In this document: positions 1-8,724 of the stretch, in pieces
Layout of the letters: every line of letters starts with the position of its first letter
Numbering within the stretch: the first letter of the stretch is position 1
DNA from: Curtobacterium sp. VKM Ac-1376
GTDB lineage: Bacteria; Actinomycetota; Actinomycetes; Actinomycetales; Microbacteriaceae
Length of the DNA stretch: 64,000 bases
Direction: 5' to 3'
Assembly (NCBI RefSeq): GCF_015351025.1
Contig: NZ_JADKRV010000009.1
Coordinates: forward strand, 1-64,000
Made by a program: the position numbers and the translations under genes
The notes under the pieces: generated by a model
What the model saw: only the letters and a program-made list of their open reading frames with translations
What the model was told of the DNA's origin: nothing
The model's database searches: none

Positions 1-71
1 CACCGGCCCCACACCGCCATCGGGAACCGGTCACCCATCACACGGTTGACCAACGTCCCTGGGCAGTACAG

Positions 72-1991
72 CTAGGAAGCCTCGGCGTCGGCGCGCAACC
101 GCATCCGCTGCGCGTCGATCTCGACGAGCTGCCGCTGGATCTCGGCGCGGCGCTCGGCCTGCTCGTGCGGGTCGGCGCGCTGCAACTGCCCGAGCAACGA
201 GGCCTTGCGGGCCAGCATGTCCCGCTCGACCAGGGCCACGACGATGCTCCGGCAGTAGGCCGCCAGGTCCTCGGCGTTGCGCGCGGGGATCGGTGCGAGG
301 GCGAGTTCGTGCGTCAGGGTCCGGAGCGGCTCGGGCACGTCGGCGAGCAGGCGGTCGAGCCAGTCGCCCGCCCCGATGACGTCCACGTTGGCAACGACGG
401 CGTCCCGCACCACGGCGAGCATCGGTGAGGAGAACGTGGCCGAGGCGGCGAGCCCGAGCAACGGCGCCCCGACGGACGTCGGCTGCTGCACCATCGCCAT
501 CACGGCGTCCCGCTCCATGCGGCTGATGGGGTCGTTCGGCAGCGAGCGGATCCCGGCGACGGGCTCCTCGACCACTGCGGCCCCGTCGATGGCGCGACCG
601 GCGCGACCGTCGTGCCCCGGGCCTCCCGACCGATCGCCCTGACCCGCCGAATCCGCACGCCGACGTGCGGTCTCGACTGCCCGGCGGACCTCGGGCATCT
701 CCATGCCGAGCCAGCCGGCGAGTTCGCGGACGTAACCCTGCGTGAGCGACCGGTCACGGATGCCCGCGAGGACGGGCGCAGCCGCGCGGAGGGCACCGAC
801 GCGCCCCTCGACGGTCTCGAGGTCGTGACCGTCGAGGGTGCGCCGGATCATGAACTCGAACATCGGACGCTTGTTCGTGACCAGGCGCCGGATGGCGTCG
901 TCACCACGGGCGAGCCGGAGGTCGCACGGGTCGAGGCCACCGGGGGCGACGGCGACGTAGGTCTGCGCGGCGAACCGTTGCTCCTCGGCGAAGGCGCGGG
1001 AGGCCGCACGCTGTCCCGCCTCGTCCGGGTCGAAGGTGAACACGACCTCGCCGTTGGCGTTCGGGTCGGCACCGGCCAGATCTCCGAGCATCGGTCGCAG
1101 CACCTTGATGTGCTCGACACCGAACGACGTGCCGCAGGTGGCGACCGCGGTGGTGACCCCCGCCACGTGGCAGGCCATGACGTCGGTGTAGCCCTCGACG
1201 ATGACGACCTGCTTCTGCTTCGAGATGTCACGGCGGGCGAGGTCGAGGCCGTACAGCACCTGGCTTTTGTGGTATATCGGGGTCTCGGGCGTGTTGAGGT
1301 ACTTCGGGCCCTTGTCGTCCTCGAGCAGCCGACGGGCGCCGAACCCGATCGTCGCCCCGGTGACGTCGCGGATGGGCCACATCAACCGCCCGCGGAACCG
1401 GTCGTACGGCGAGCGGTCGCCCTGGCTGACGAGCCCGGCGGAGATGAGCTCTTCCATCGTGAACCCGCGCCCGCGCAGGTGGTCCTTGAGCATGTCGTAC
1501 GACTTCGGCGCGAAGCCGACACCGAAGTGCTGCGCGGCCGAAGGGTCGAACCCGCGATCCCCCAGGAACCGACGGGCGGGGTCGGCCGACGCCGTGGTGA
1601 GCTGTGCCGTGTAGTACTCGAGCGCCGCCTCGTTGGCGGCGATGAGCCGAGCACGGGTGTTGTAGTCGGTGCGGGGCCCGTCGCCCTCCTCGTAGTGCAG
1701 CGTGAAGCCGATCTTCGCCGCCATGCGCTCGACCGCCTCGGCGAAGGTGGTGTGGTCCTGCGCCATGATGAAGCTGAAGACGTCCCCGTCCTCGCCGCAG
1801 CCGAAGCAGTGGTACCGGCCGACCTGGGGCCGGACGTGGAACGACGGGGAGCGTTCGTCGTGGAAGGGGCACAGCCCCTTCATCGACCCCACGCCCGCGT
1901 GCTTCAGCGTGACGTAGTCGCCCACGACGTCGGCGATGTTGACACGCGAGCGGACCTCGTCGATGTCGTTCCGCGCGATCCTGCCAGCCAC
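72..1991 (-). CDS. dnaG: DNA primase DnaG
   Basis: Synthesises the RNA primers for chromosome replication in concert with the replicative helicase. The 639-aa product is full length for the family. The N-terminal CHC2 zinc ribbon is visible as C41-x2-H44 and C62-x2-C65, followed by the catalytic core with the TOPRIM signature VEGYTDVM and an acidic FDPDEAG motif. A C-terminal helicase-interaction region is expected after about residue 440. The GTG start at 1991 lies 6 nt after a TAGGAT hexamer, so the transcript is probably leaderless. dgt ends 40 bp upstream on the same strand, so read-through from dgt is also possible. Confidence 0.97.
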   Translation of the reverse strand: MAGRIARNDIDEVRSRVNIADVVGDYVTLKHAGVGSMKGLCPFHDERSPSFHVRPQVGRYHCFGCGEDGDVFSFIMAQDHTTFAEAVERMAAKIGFTLHYEEGDGPRTDYNTRARLIAANEAALEYYTAQLTTASADPARRFLGDRGFDPSAAQHFGVGFAPKSYDMLKDHLRGRGFTMEELISAGLVSQGDRSPYDRFRGRLMWPIRDVTGATIGFGARRLLEDDKGPKYLNTPETPIYHKSQVLYGLDLARRDISKQKQVVIVEGYTDVMACHVAGVTTAVATCGTSFGVEHIKVLRPMLGDLAGADPNANGEVVFTFDPDEAGQRAASRAFAEEQRFAAQTYVAVAPGGLDPCDLRLARGDDAIRRLVTNKRPMFEFMIRRTLDGHDLETVEGRVGALRAAAPVLAGIRDRSLTQGYVRELAGWLGMEMPEVRRAVETARRRADSAGQGDRSGGPGHDGRAGRAIDGAAVVEEPVAGIRSLPNDPISRMERDAVMAMVQQPTSVGAPLLGLAASATFSSPMLAVVRDAVVANVDVIGAGDWLDRLLADVPEPLRTLTHELALAPIPARNAEDLAAYCRSIVVALVERDMLARKASLLGQLQRADPHEQAERRAEIQRQLVEIDAQRMRLRADAEAS

Positions 1992-1997
1992 CCCTCG

Positions 1998-2003
1998 ATC
2001 CTA
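1998..2003 (-). promoter_or_regulatory. -10 hexamer of dnaG (leaderless)
   Basis: TAGGAT on the minus strand, separated by 6 nt from the GTG start of dnaG. No convincing -35 was identified. Leaderless initiation is inferred from the spacing. Confidence 0.45.
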
Positions 2004-2031
2004 GTTCGTGGGACCGACGGCGGCGGACCGG

Positions 2032-3336
2032 TCAGACGGCGATGTGGACGGGATCACGGTCACCGACCACGAGTCGGCGGTGCCAGGCGAAGGCTCCCTG
2101 GTCGGTCAGGCTCGCGACCTGGTCGACCACGGCGCGCAGGCGTCCGGAGTCGTCGCCGGCGGCGTGCCAGTCGGCGGCGAAGCCCGGCTCGAGGTCGGAT
2201 GCTCCGGTGGCAGCCAGCGCGTCGAGCAGTTCGGTGAGCACCCGGCGCTGGTCCTCGTACACGGGCTGACGGTCGCCCTGGGTCATCACGAACGCCGCCA
2301 CGATGCCCTTGAGCACCGCGATCTCGCCGATGATCTCCGGCGGGGTGACCACGGACGCGGCGAAACGGACGAGGGAGCCGGAGGCGTAGGACTCGCGCGT
2401 GGCTGCCGTCGCGGTGCGGGCGAAGCGCCCGATCAGCTGCGACGTCAGGTTCTTCAGACGTGCTGCGTCGCGGCGGGACCCGTCGTACGCCGTCATCCAC
2501 AGCGGCAGCGCCCGGAGTCGGTCGAACGCCTCGAGCAGCTCGTCACGACTGAGGTCGTCACCCACCCAGGCGTGCATGGCGCTCACGATGTCGTTCTCGC
2601 CGACCCGGTCCCCCAGCGCGGCGACGTCGATGAACCCCGCGACGACGGCGTCCTCGAAGTCGTGCACCGAGTACGCGATGTCGTCGGCGAGGTCCATGAC
2701 CTGCGCCTCGATGCACCGCTGGCGACGCGGAGCCCCGGCGCGGAGCCACTCGAAGGCGTCGTGGTCGTCGTCGTAGAAGCCGAACTTGGTGCGCCCGGAC
2801 GACGCCTCGGAGACACCCTGCGCAGCGGGCCACGGGTACTTGCAGCTGGCGTCCAACGACGCACGGGTCAGGTTCAGCCCGAACGGACGCTCGACGTCTG
2901 CACCACCGGCGCCGGGGCGGACCCCGTAGACCTTCGGCTCGAGCCGTGTCAGCAGCCGCAGCGTCTGCGCGTTTCCCTCGAAGCCGCCGATCCCGGTGGC
3001 CCAGGCGTTCACGGCCGTCTCGCCGTTGTGCCCGAACGGCGGGTGTCCGATGTCGTGCGCCAGGCACGCCGTGTCCACCACGTCGGGGTCCAGCCCGAGG
3101 GAGTCGGCGAGCTCACGCCCGACCTGCGCGACCTCGAGCGAGTGCGTCAGCCGGTTCCGGGCGAAGTCGAGCCCCGCGGTCGGGCTGAGCACCTGGGTCT
3201 TCGCGGCGAGACGTCGGAGCGCACTCGAGTGCAGCAGTCGGGCGCGGTCCCGGGCGAAGTCCGATCGGCGGCCGCCGTGCTCTTCCGGGAGCCACCGCTC
3301 GGCGTCGGCCGGCCCGTACGAGGAGATGGCGCTCAT
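2032..3336 (-). CDS. dgt: Deoxyguanosinetriphosphate triphosphohydrolase family protein (dNTPase)
   Basis: HD-domain dNTP triphosphohydrolase that cleaves dNTPs to nucleoside and tripolyphosphate, trimming the dNTP pool. The open frame extends upstream, but the real N-terminus is MSAISSYGPADAERW at 3336, giving 434 aa. The HD-type metal site is visible as H in RLTHSLEV and as CLAHDIGHPPFGHNGE, which holds the HD pair and the family HxxxGE segment. A second conserved stretch, MDLADDIAYSVHDFEDA, follows. The start codon overlaps the dus stop in an ATGA, so the two genes are translationally coupled. Assignment to the dGTPase family is secure; substrate preference is not visible from sequence. 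Confidence 0.95.
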   Translation of the reverse strand: MSAISSYGPADAERWLPEEHGGRRSDFARDRARLLHSSALRRLAAKTQVLSPTAGLDFARNRLTHSLEVAQVGRELADSLGLDPDVVDTACLAHDIGHPPFGHNGETAVNAWATGIGGFEGNAQTLRLLTRLEPKVYGVRPGAGGADVERPFGLNLTRASLDASCKYPWPAAQGVSEASSGRTKFGFYDDDHDAFEWLRAGAPRRQRCIEAQVMDLADDIAYSVHDFEDAVVAGFIDVAALGDRVGENDIVSAMHAWVGDDLSRDELLEAFDRLRALPLWMTAYDGSRRDAARLKNLTSQLIGRFARTATAATRESYASGSLVRFAASVVTPPEIIGEIAVLKGIVAAFVMTQGDRQPVYEDQRRVLTELLDALAATGASDLEPGFAADWHAAGDDSGRLRAVVDQVASLTDQGAFAWHRRLVVGDRDPVHIAV

Positions 3337-4499
3337 CCGCCGCTGTGGTGCAGCTCGGCGGCGGCCAGGACCTTGCGGAACTCGGCGTCGACGTCGCGGC
3401 TGTCGAGCCAACGGTCGGGCAGGGCGGTGCGCTTCGGGTGACCGGCACGACCGCGCGGCCCCTCGGCATCGGCGCCGGGGTAGGGCGCGTCGTGGTCGAG
3501 CTGGCCGAGGAAGTCGTCGATCTCCTGCAGGCTCGATGCCATCGCCAGGCCGGACCGCACGTCGCTGCCGATCGGGTACCCCTTGAAGTACCAGGCCACG
3601 TGCTTCCGGATGTCGCGGCAGGCGTGCTCTTCCGAGCCGAAGAACTCGACGAGCAGTTCGGCGTGCCGCCGGAACCCGTCCGCGACCTCGCCCAGGGTCG
3701 GCATGTAGCGGAGGCCCTCGCCGCGGAACGCCGCGGCCAGGTCGCCGAAGAGCCACGGACGGCCGAGGCACCCGCGCCCGACGACCACACCGTCGGCGCC
3801 GGTCTCGTCGATCATCCGGAGCGCGTCGGCAGCGGACCAGATGTCGCCGTTGCCGAGGATCGGGATGTCGGTGACGGTCTGCTTCAGGGTGGCGATCGCC
3901 GACCAGTCGGCCTGCCCGGAGTAGTGCTCGCTCGCGGTGCGCGCGTGCAGCGAGACGGCGGCGACGCCGGCGTCTCGAGCGATGCGGGCAGCGTCGAGGT
4001 AGGTCAGGTGGTCCTCGTCGATGCCCTTGCGCATCTTCACGGTGACCGGGACGTCACCGGCGGCACGAACGGTCTTGGTGACGAGTTCGCGGAACAGGTC
4101 GAGCTTCCACGGCAGCGCGGCCCCGCCGCCCTTGCGCGTGACCTTCGGCACCGGGCACCCGAAGTTCAGGTCGATGTGGTCAGCGCGGTCCTCGCCCACC
4201 AGGATCGACGCCGCCTCGGCCACGGTGTTCGGCTCGACGCCGTACAGCTGGATGGACCGCGGGGTCTCGGACTCGTGGTGCTGGATGAGCTGCATCGACA
4301 CCGGGGTCCGTTCGACCAGCGCACGCGAGGTGATCATCTCGCACACGTAGAGGCCGGCGCCGTACTCGCGGCAGAGCCGGCGGTACGCCATGTTCGTGAT
4401 CCCCGCCATCGGCGCGAGCACGACCGGCACGTCGACCTCGATCGGGCCGATGCGCAGGGGGCCGCCGACTCGCGAGGCGGGTGCTTGTGTGATCGTCAT
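3333..4499 (-). CDS. dusB: tRNA-dihydrouridine synthase (DusB-like)
   Basis: FMN-dependent enzyme reducing specific uridines of tRNA to dihydrouridine. The 388-aa protein starts its TIM barrel with APMAGITNMAYRRLC (about residues 29-43). It carries the active-site segment LNFGCPVPKV with Cys115 as the proposed catalytic acid, then the FMN-binding GNGDI and GVVVGRGCLGRPW loops. The C-terminal helical tRNA-binding domain includes the HVAWYFKGYP segment typical of bacterial Dus. It is first in a two-gene unit with dgt. A GGGACAGG stretch upstream may serve as a ribosome binding site. The B subgroup is inferred from overall resemblance. Confidence 0.95.
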   Translation of the reverse strand: MTITQAPASRVGGPLRIGPIEVDVPVVLAPMAGITNMAYRRLCREYGAGLYVCEMITSRALVERTPVSMQLIQHHESETPRSIQLYGVEPNTVAEAASILVGEDRADHIDLNFGCPVPKVTRKGGGAALPWKLDLFRELVTKTVRAAGDVPVTVKMRKGIDEDHLTYLDAARIARDAGVAAVSLHARTASEHYSGQADWSAIATLKQTVTDIPILGNGDIWSAADALRMIDETGADGVVVGRGCLGRPWLFGDLAAAFRGEGLRYMPTLGEVADGFRRHAELLVEFFGSEEHACRDIRKHVAWYFKGYPIGSDVRSGLAMASSLQEIDDFLGQLDHDAPYPGADAEGPRGRAGHPKRTALPDRWLDSRDVDAEFRKVLAAAELHHSGG

Positions 4500-4533
4500 A
4501 CCTGTCCCATCTTCCCACGTCGGCGCACGCCGG

Positions 4534-4539
4534 TAGCGT
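4534..4539 (+). promoter_or_regulatory. -10 hexamer of ybaK-like gene (leaderless)
   Basis: TAGCGT lies 7 nt before the ATG at 4547 and no Shine-Dalgarno sequence is present, so a leaderless transcript is inferred. Confidence 0.45.
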
Positions 4540-4546
4540 TCTCCAC

Positions 4547-5032
4547 ATGACGACCGACGCCAGCACCAGGTTCGACGCCGACGCCCAGGCCCGCGGCCTG
4601 CCGGTCGAAGTCGTCGAGCGCCCGGCCGCGAACTCCCTGCACGAGGCCGCCGACCTGCTCGGCATCGAGCCCGGCGACATCGTCAAGACCCTGGTGGTCA
4701 AGCGCCACGACGGCGGGTTCCTGCTCGCCCTGGTACCCGGCGGCCGCAGCATCGCGTGGAAGAAGCTCCGCACGGTCGTCGGCGTGAACAAGCTCTCGAT
4801 GCCAGACGCCACCACCGCGCTCCAGGCGTCCGGCTACGAGCGCGGCACGATCACGCCGATCGGCGCGACGGGCGACCTGCCGGTCTACGCCGACGAGCGC
4901 ATCGTCGGCCGCCGCGTCGCCCTGGGGGCGGGCCGGCACGGCGCGAGCGCCTTCGTCGACGCGGACGCCCTCATCGCGGCCTACGCGGCGACGGTCGACG
5001 ACATCACCGACGAGGAACCGCAGCGCGCCTGA
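4547..5032 (+). CDS. ybaK: YbaK/EbsC-family aminoacyl-tRNA deacylase
   Basis: A 161-aa single-domain protein of the YbaK/ProX editing family. Members hydrolyse mischarged tRNAs in trans, classically Cys-tRNA(Pro). Family features visible are the early PAANSLHEAADLLG helix and the IVKTLVVK strand, whose lysine is the conserved functional residue. LVPGGRSIAWKKLR and a C-terminal glycine-rich ERIVGRRVALGAGRHGAS segment follow. It is transcribed alone, divergently from dus, and converges on a small minus-strand gene with only 8 bp between them. The exact amino acid edited cannot be read from sequence. Confidence 0.88.
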   Translation: MTTDASTRFDADAQARGLPVEVVERPAANSLHEAADLLGIEPGDIVKTLVVKRHDGGFLLALVPGGRSIAWKKLRTVVGVNKLSMPDATTALQASGYERGTITPIGATGDLPVYADERIVGRRVALGAGRHGASAFVDADALIAAYAATVDDITDEEPQRA

Positions 5033-5040
5033 CGGCACCG

Positions 5041-5268
5041 TCAGTCCGGCACCTCGGACCAGTCGCCCTCGGCTCCGGCGAAGGAGCCGGCGTCGATCAG
5101 GCACGCGTCGCCTTCGCAGACCGGCGCACCGCCGGGCGTGACGAGGGTGAGCAACGCGGGGCGCGCCTCCAGGCCGGGAAGCCCCGTGAGCGCGTCCGGC
5201 ACGGACCGCACCGACGACGCGGCCTGGAGGCGCACAGCGCCCTGGTCGTTGATGGTCGTGTGCGTCAT
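5041..5268 (-). CDS. Small hypothetical protein coupled to the FrnE-like gene
   Basis: A 75-aa protein not recognised as a known family. It has no signal peptide or membrane segment and is acidic near the C-terminus (AGSFAGAEGDWSEVPD). It contains two cysteines close together (VCEGDACLIDAG, about residues 50-60) that could form a redox or metal pair. Its ATG overlaps the stop of the upstream thiol-oxidoreductase gene in an ATGA, so it is translationally coupled to it. Together these make a role linked to that oxidoreductase plausible but unproven. Coding status is supported by the overlap and position rather than by homology. Confidence 0.6.
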   Translation of the reverse strand: MTHTTINDQGAVRLQAASSVRSVPDALTGLPGLEARPALLTLVTPGGAPVCEGDACLIDAGSFAGAEGDWSEVPD

Positions 5269-5999
5269 CGGGTCGCCGCCACATCTGCGCTCGCGTCGTC
5301 CGTGGCGCGTTCGGTCGCCGAGGCGACCTCCTCCGGCGTCGTCTCGCGGAGCGCCACCACCTGGCGGAGCACCTGCTCGAACGCCGACGGGTCCTGGGCG
5401 CCCGAGACTCCGTACTTGCCGTCGATGACGAAGAACGGGACACCGTTGATGCCGTACGCCTGCGCCTGGGCCTGGTCGGCGCGGACGGCCGCGAGCTGCG
5501 AGTCGTCGCGAAGGGTGCTGAGGACCTCGTCGCGGTCGATGCCGATCTCCGCCGCGAGGTCGGCCAGCGAGGACTCCTGGCCGACGTGCTCACCGCGCTC
5601 GAAGTAGGCGGTGAACAGGCGCTCGACCATGTCGAGCTGCTTGCCGTGCTGCTTGGCCAGGTGGATGACCTGGTGTGCCTTGACCGTGTTCGTGTGGTGC
5701 ATCCGGTCGAAGTCGTACTCGAGACCGACGCCGGCGGCGATCGCACCGACCTGGTCGAGCATCTGCTGCGCCTGGTCGACGGGCATGCCCTTGTGGCCGG
5801 AGAGGAACTCGGCCTCGGTCCCCTCGAAGTCGACGGGGGTGTCCGGGCTCAGCTCGAAGGAGTGGTACTCGACCTCGACGGGACGGCCCTCGCTCGAGGC
5901 ACCGAACGCGACCACGCCGGCCTCGAACTTGCGCTTGCCGATGTAGCACCAGGGGCAGGCGATGTCCGACCAGACATCGACCTTCACGGAGTCGTTCAT
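5265..5999 (-). CDS. DsbA-family thiol oxidoreductase (FrnE-like)
   Basis: A 244-aa thioredoxin-fold protein of the FrnE/DsbA cytoplasmic type. The start MNDSVKVDVWSDIACPWCYIG puts the redox motif C15-P-W-C18 directly after the first strand, with no signal peptide. A cytosolic disulfide isomerase or glutathione-S-transferase-kappa-like role is therefore likely, as for FrnE proteins. The helical insertion and the late GVPFFVID cis-proline loop (GINGVPFF) are both present. The open frame continues upstream but enters the glyS terminator hairpin, so the start at 5999 is preferred. It is followed by a coupled 75-aa gene. Reported FrnE proteins act in oxidative-stress resistance; that role here is inference. 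Confidence 0.9.
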   Translation of the reverse strand: MNDSVKVDVWSDIACPWCYIGKRKFEAGVVAFGASSEGRPVEVEYHSFELSPDTPVDFEGTEAEFLSGHKGMPVDQAQQMLDQVGAIAAGVGLEYDFDRMHHTNTVKAHQVIHLAKQHGKQLDMVERLFTAYFERGEHVGQESSLADLAAEIGIDRDEVLSTLRDDSQLAAVRADQAQAQAYGINGVPFFVIDGKYGVSGAQDPSAFEQVLRQVVALRETTPEEVASATERATDDASADVAATR

Positions 6000-6036
6000 G
6001 CTGATGCCAACGCACGGCGTGCATGCCCATTCCCGC

Positions 6037-6098
6037 GGAACCTGGTTCCGGACACCGCACCGTGGATCCGCGTGGTGCTGTGTCCGGAACCAGGTTCC
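6037..6098 (-). terminator. Long inverted repeat downstream of glyS
   Basis: Two 19-base arms (6037-6055 and 6080-6098) are perfectly complementary, with further pairing inside. They lie 17 bp past the glyS stop and make a strong stem. No U-run follows. Each arm also contains its own small palindrome, GGAACC-T-GGTTCC. It probably acts as the glyS terminator; the inner palindromes could also be a protein-binding site. Confidence 0.65.
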
Positions 6099-6114
6099 GA
6101 TGCCCGCGACGCGT

Positions 6115-7500
6115 CTACGCGCCGAGCAACCGCTGCGCCAGGTAGCCCTGCAGCTGGTCGAGGGCGACCCGCTCCTGGCCCATGGTGTCGCGCTCGCGCA
6201 CCGTGACGGCCTTGTCCTCGAGGGTGTCGAAGTCGACCGTGATGCAGAACGGCGTCCCGATCTCGTCGTGGCGACGGTAACGACGGCCGATGGCACCGGC
6301 GTCGTCGAAGTCCACGTTCCAGTTCTTGCGCAGGTCGTCGGCCAGGCCGCGGGCAACGGGCGACAGCTGCTCGTTGCGCGACAGCGGCAGGACGGCGGCC
6401 TTCACCGGGGCCAGGCGCGGGTCGAGGCGCAGGACCGTGCGCTTGTCGACGCCGCCCTTCGCGTTCGGGGCCTCGTCCTCGTGGTACGAGTCGAGCAGGA
6501 ACGCCATGAGCGCGCGGGTCAGACCGAACGACGGCTCGATGACGTAGGGCACGTACTTCTCGTTGGCCGCCTGGTCGAAGAACCGGAGGTCCTGGCCGGA
6601 CGCCTCGATGTGGTTGTTCAGGTCGAAGTCGGTGCGGTTCGCGACGCCCATGAGCTCGCCCCACTCCGAGCCGGTGAAGCCGAAGCGGTACTCGATGTCG
6701 GCGGTGGCGTCCGAGTAGTGCGCCCGCTCGCCGTCCGGCACGTCGAAGCGACGGAGGTTCTCGGGGTCGATGCCGAGGTCGGTGTAGAACGCGACGGCGT
6801 CGGCGATCCACTGCTCGTAGTGCTCCTGGGCCGAGGCCGGCGGCACGAAGTACTCGATCTCCATCTGCTCGAACTCGCGTGTGCGGAAGATGAAGTTGCC
6901 GGGCGTGATCTCGTTGCGGAAGGCCTTGCCGACCTGGCCGATGCCGAACGGGGGCTTCATGCGGCTGGTGGTCACGACCTGCGCGAAGTCGACGAAGATG
7001 CCCTGGGCGGTCTCGGGGCGCAGGAAGTTCAGGCCCTCTTCCGACTCGACCGGGCCGAGGTAGGTCTTGAGCATGCCGGAGAACTCACGGGGCTCGGTCC
7101 ACTCGCCGCGGGTGCCGCAGTTCGGGCAGGCGATCTCGGCCATGCCGCCCTCGGGGGCACGGCCCTTCTTCGCCTCGAACGCCTCGAGCAGGTGGTCCTC
7201 GCGGAACCGGTGGTGGCAGTGCAGGCACTCCACCAGCGGGTCGGTGAAGGTCGCGACGTGCCCGGAGGCCTCCCACACCTTGCGGGGCAGGATCACCGCG
7301 GAGTCGAGGCCGACCATGTCACCGCGGCCGCGGACGAACCGCTGCCACCACTGGCGCTTGATGTTCTCCTTGAGCTCCACACCGAGGGGCCCGTAGTCCC
7401 ACGCGGAGCGGGAGCCTCCGTAGATCTCACCCGACTGGAAGACGAAGCCGCGGCGCTTGGCCAGGGCGATGACGCTGTCGAGACGGGAGGGCTGTGCCAA
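6115..7500 (-). CDS. glyS: Glycyl-tRNA synthetase (single-chain, alpha2 type)
   Basis: Charges tRNA(Gly) with glycine. The 461-aa class II synthetase is of the homodimeric type found in actinobacteria, not the alpha2beta2 enzyme. Visible features are the N-terminal [14 protein letters not shown], motif 1 around [19 protein letters not shown], and a zinc-ribbon-like CLHC...CPNC pair at about residues 90-135. Motif 2 is [23 protein letters not shown] and motif 3 is [14 protein letters not shown]. An anticodon-binding domain ends the protein. The start is TTG at 7500. A GGAG lies upstream and a TAGTCT hexamer at 7555 gives a leader of about 50 nt. It is monocistronic with a strong hairpin behind it. 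Confidence 0.96.
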   Translation of the reverse strand: MAQPSRLDSVIALAKRRGFVFQSGEIYGGSRSAWDYGPLGVELKENIKRQWWQRFVRGRGDMVGLDSAVILPRKVWEASGHVATFTDPLVECLHCHHRFREDHLLEAFEAKKGRAPEGGMAEIACPNCGTRGEWTEPREFSGMLKTYLGPVESEEGLNFLRPETAQGIFVDFAQVVTTSRMKPPFGIGQVGKAFRNEITPGNFIFRTREFEQMEIEYFVPPASAQEHYEQWIADAVAFYTDLGIDPENLRRFDVPDGERAHYSDATADIEYRFGFTGSEWGELMGVANRTDFDLNNHIEASGQDLRFFDQAANEKYVPYVIEPSFGLTRALMAFLLDSYHEDEAPNAKGGVDKRTVLRLDPRLAPVKAAVLPLSRNEQLSPVARGLADDLRKNWNVDFDDAGAIGRRYRRHDEIGTPFCITVDFDTLEDKAVTVRERDTMGQERVALDQLQGYLAQRLLGA

Positions 7501-7554
7501 AGGGTGCTCCAGAGGTCGCCGAGCTGGGTGCTCGGTGCGGAAACGGTCCGGGCA

Positions 7555-7560
7555 AGACTA
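7555..7560 (-). promoter_or_regulatory. Possible -10 of glyS
   Basis: TAGTCT on the minus strand about 55 nt before the TTG start. Unlike most genes here, glyS would then have a true 5' leader with a GGAG ribosome site. No T-box motif was recognised in that leader. Confidence 0.3.
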
Positions 7561-7598
7561 CCGGCCCGGGAGGCCCGTCCCAGCGCCGCCGTTCGTCG

Positions 7599-8654
7599 TC
7601 ACGATCCCGACGTGCGCGGTCCCAGCCCGGCCAGCGCGGCCGCCACGTCGGTCACGTCCGGCTCGTCGTTCCACAGGTGGAACGCGATGCGCAGTCGACC
7701 GGCGCGCCCGGAGGCGGTGAGCCCCGCGGCGGTGAGGGCACGGAGGGCCGACCCGTCGGTGTCCGCGAACGTCACGATCGCCTGCCCGTCGCCCTGCCGC
7801 GGCGACCCGAGCGCGTCGCACAGCCGATCTGCGAGACCGGTGGCGTGCCTCCAGACCGCCTGCTGGTCGAGCGAGACAGCGTGCCGGAGCGCGGCCACGG
7901 CGCCCGGCCATGCCTGCCAGGCGGGCGAGACGTCGAATCGACGGGCGTCGGCGGCCAGGTGCATGGCGGGGCCGTAGCAGGAGGACCACACGTCCTCCCC
8001 GGCGTACCAGCCGGCCTGCACAGGACGGAGCCGACCGAGGGCGGTGTCGGAGAGCGTCATGAAGGCGACCCCACGCGGTGCGCAGAGCCACTTGTAGGCA
8101 TGGGTGAGCGTCACGTCGAACGGGGCAGCGTCGACGGGCAGGACGCCGGCCGCCTGCGTCAGGTCGCACAGCGTCAGGGCGCCGACGCGTCGGGCGGCAG
8201 CGACGACCGGGTCCGGGTCGGTGACGACACCCGTGGCGGACTGCACCGCGGACCAGGCGACGAGGGCGGTGTCGGGCCCGACGGAGGCGGCGAGCCGGTC
8301 GAGCGGGACGCTCCGGACCCGCACGCCGCGGTGGGCCTGGGCGAGGAACGGGAAGACCACGGAGCTGAAGTCGCCGTCGGGCACGACCACCTCGGCGGCG
8401 TCGGGCAGGGCGTCCGCGACGACCGCGGCCATCACCGAGGTCTGCGAGCCGGTCGCCACCCGCGCTGCCGGGACCCCGACCAGGGCCGCGAACAGTTCGC
8501 GCCCCTCCTCGACCAGGGCTCCGTAGCCGGCCGGTGACGTCTCGGCGCGGGACCACGCGTCGAGGTCGGCTCGCTGGGCGGCGAGGGTGGCACGGGTCGG
8601 CAGGCCCGCGGTGCACGCCGCGAGGTAGCCACGGCCGGCGGGGAAGGAGTCCAT
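7599..8654 (-). CDS. Aminotransferase class V-fold PLP-dependent enzyme
   Basis: A 351-aa fold-type I PLP enzyme of the class V/cysteine-desulfurase-like group. The PLP phosphate-binding region is ATGSQTSVMAAVVADALP. The conserved aspartate segment is LCDLTQAAGVLPVDAAPFDV, and the Schiff-base lysine lies in LTHAYKWLCAPRGVAFM. No cysteine-desulfurase loop is evident. Such proteins in actinobacteria are usually annotated only to superfamily level (kynureninase or isopenicillin-N epimerase-like); the substrate is unknown. It is divergent from a LysR regulator with a 70-bp shared promoter region, a classic arrangement suggesting that the regulator controls it. Confidence 0.88.
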   Translation of the reverse strand: MDSFPAGRGYLAACTAGLPTRATLAAQRADLDAWSRAETSPAGYGALVEEGRELFAALVGVPAARVATGSQTSVMAAVVADALPDAAEVVVPDGDFSSVVFPFLAQAHRGVRVRSVPLDRLAASVGPDTALVAWSAVQSATGVVTDPDPVVAAARRVGALTLCDLTQAAGVLPVDAAPFDVTLTHAYKWLCAPRGVAFMTLSDTALGRLRPVQAGWYAGEDVWSSCYGPAMHLAADARRFDVSPAWQAWPGAVAALRHAVSLDQQAVWRHATGLADRLCDALGSPRQGDGQAIVTFADTDGSALRALTAAGLTASGRAGRLRIAFHLWNDEPDVTDVAAALAGLGPRTSGS

Positions 8655-8657
8655 GGG

Positions 8658-8675
8658 GCCAGCGTCGCGGCTGGC
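8658..8675. promoter_or_regulatory. Small dyad in the aminotransferase/LysR intergenic region
   Basis: GCCAGC-N6-GCTGGC, a perfect 6-bp inverted repeat immediately upstream of the aminotransferase start. It is a candidate operator for the divergent LysR protein, from position and symmetry only. Confidence 0.25.
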
Positions 8676-8712
8676 AGCCCATCACACCAGGGCCAATTCG
8701 TTGTGCAGCCGG

Positions 8713-8718
8713 TAACAT
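8713..8718 (+). promoter_or_regulatory. -10 hexamer of the LysR gene (leaderless)
   Basis: TAACAT followed after 6 nt by ATG at 8725. The spacing favours this ATG over the GTG three bases upstream. Confidence 0.45.
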
Positions 8719-8724
8719 CGCGTG

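Noticed and set aside
612..2237. 541-codon plus-strand frame opposite dnaG
   Set aside because: Shadow of dnaG; dnaG has unambiguous zinc and TOPRIM motifs.
6115..7560. T-box riboswitch ahead of glyS
   Set aside because: The leader is only about 50 nt and contains no T-box core sequence or specifier-like stem.
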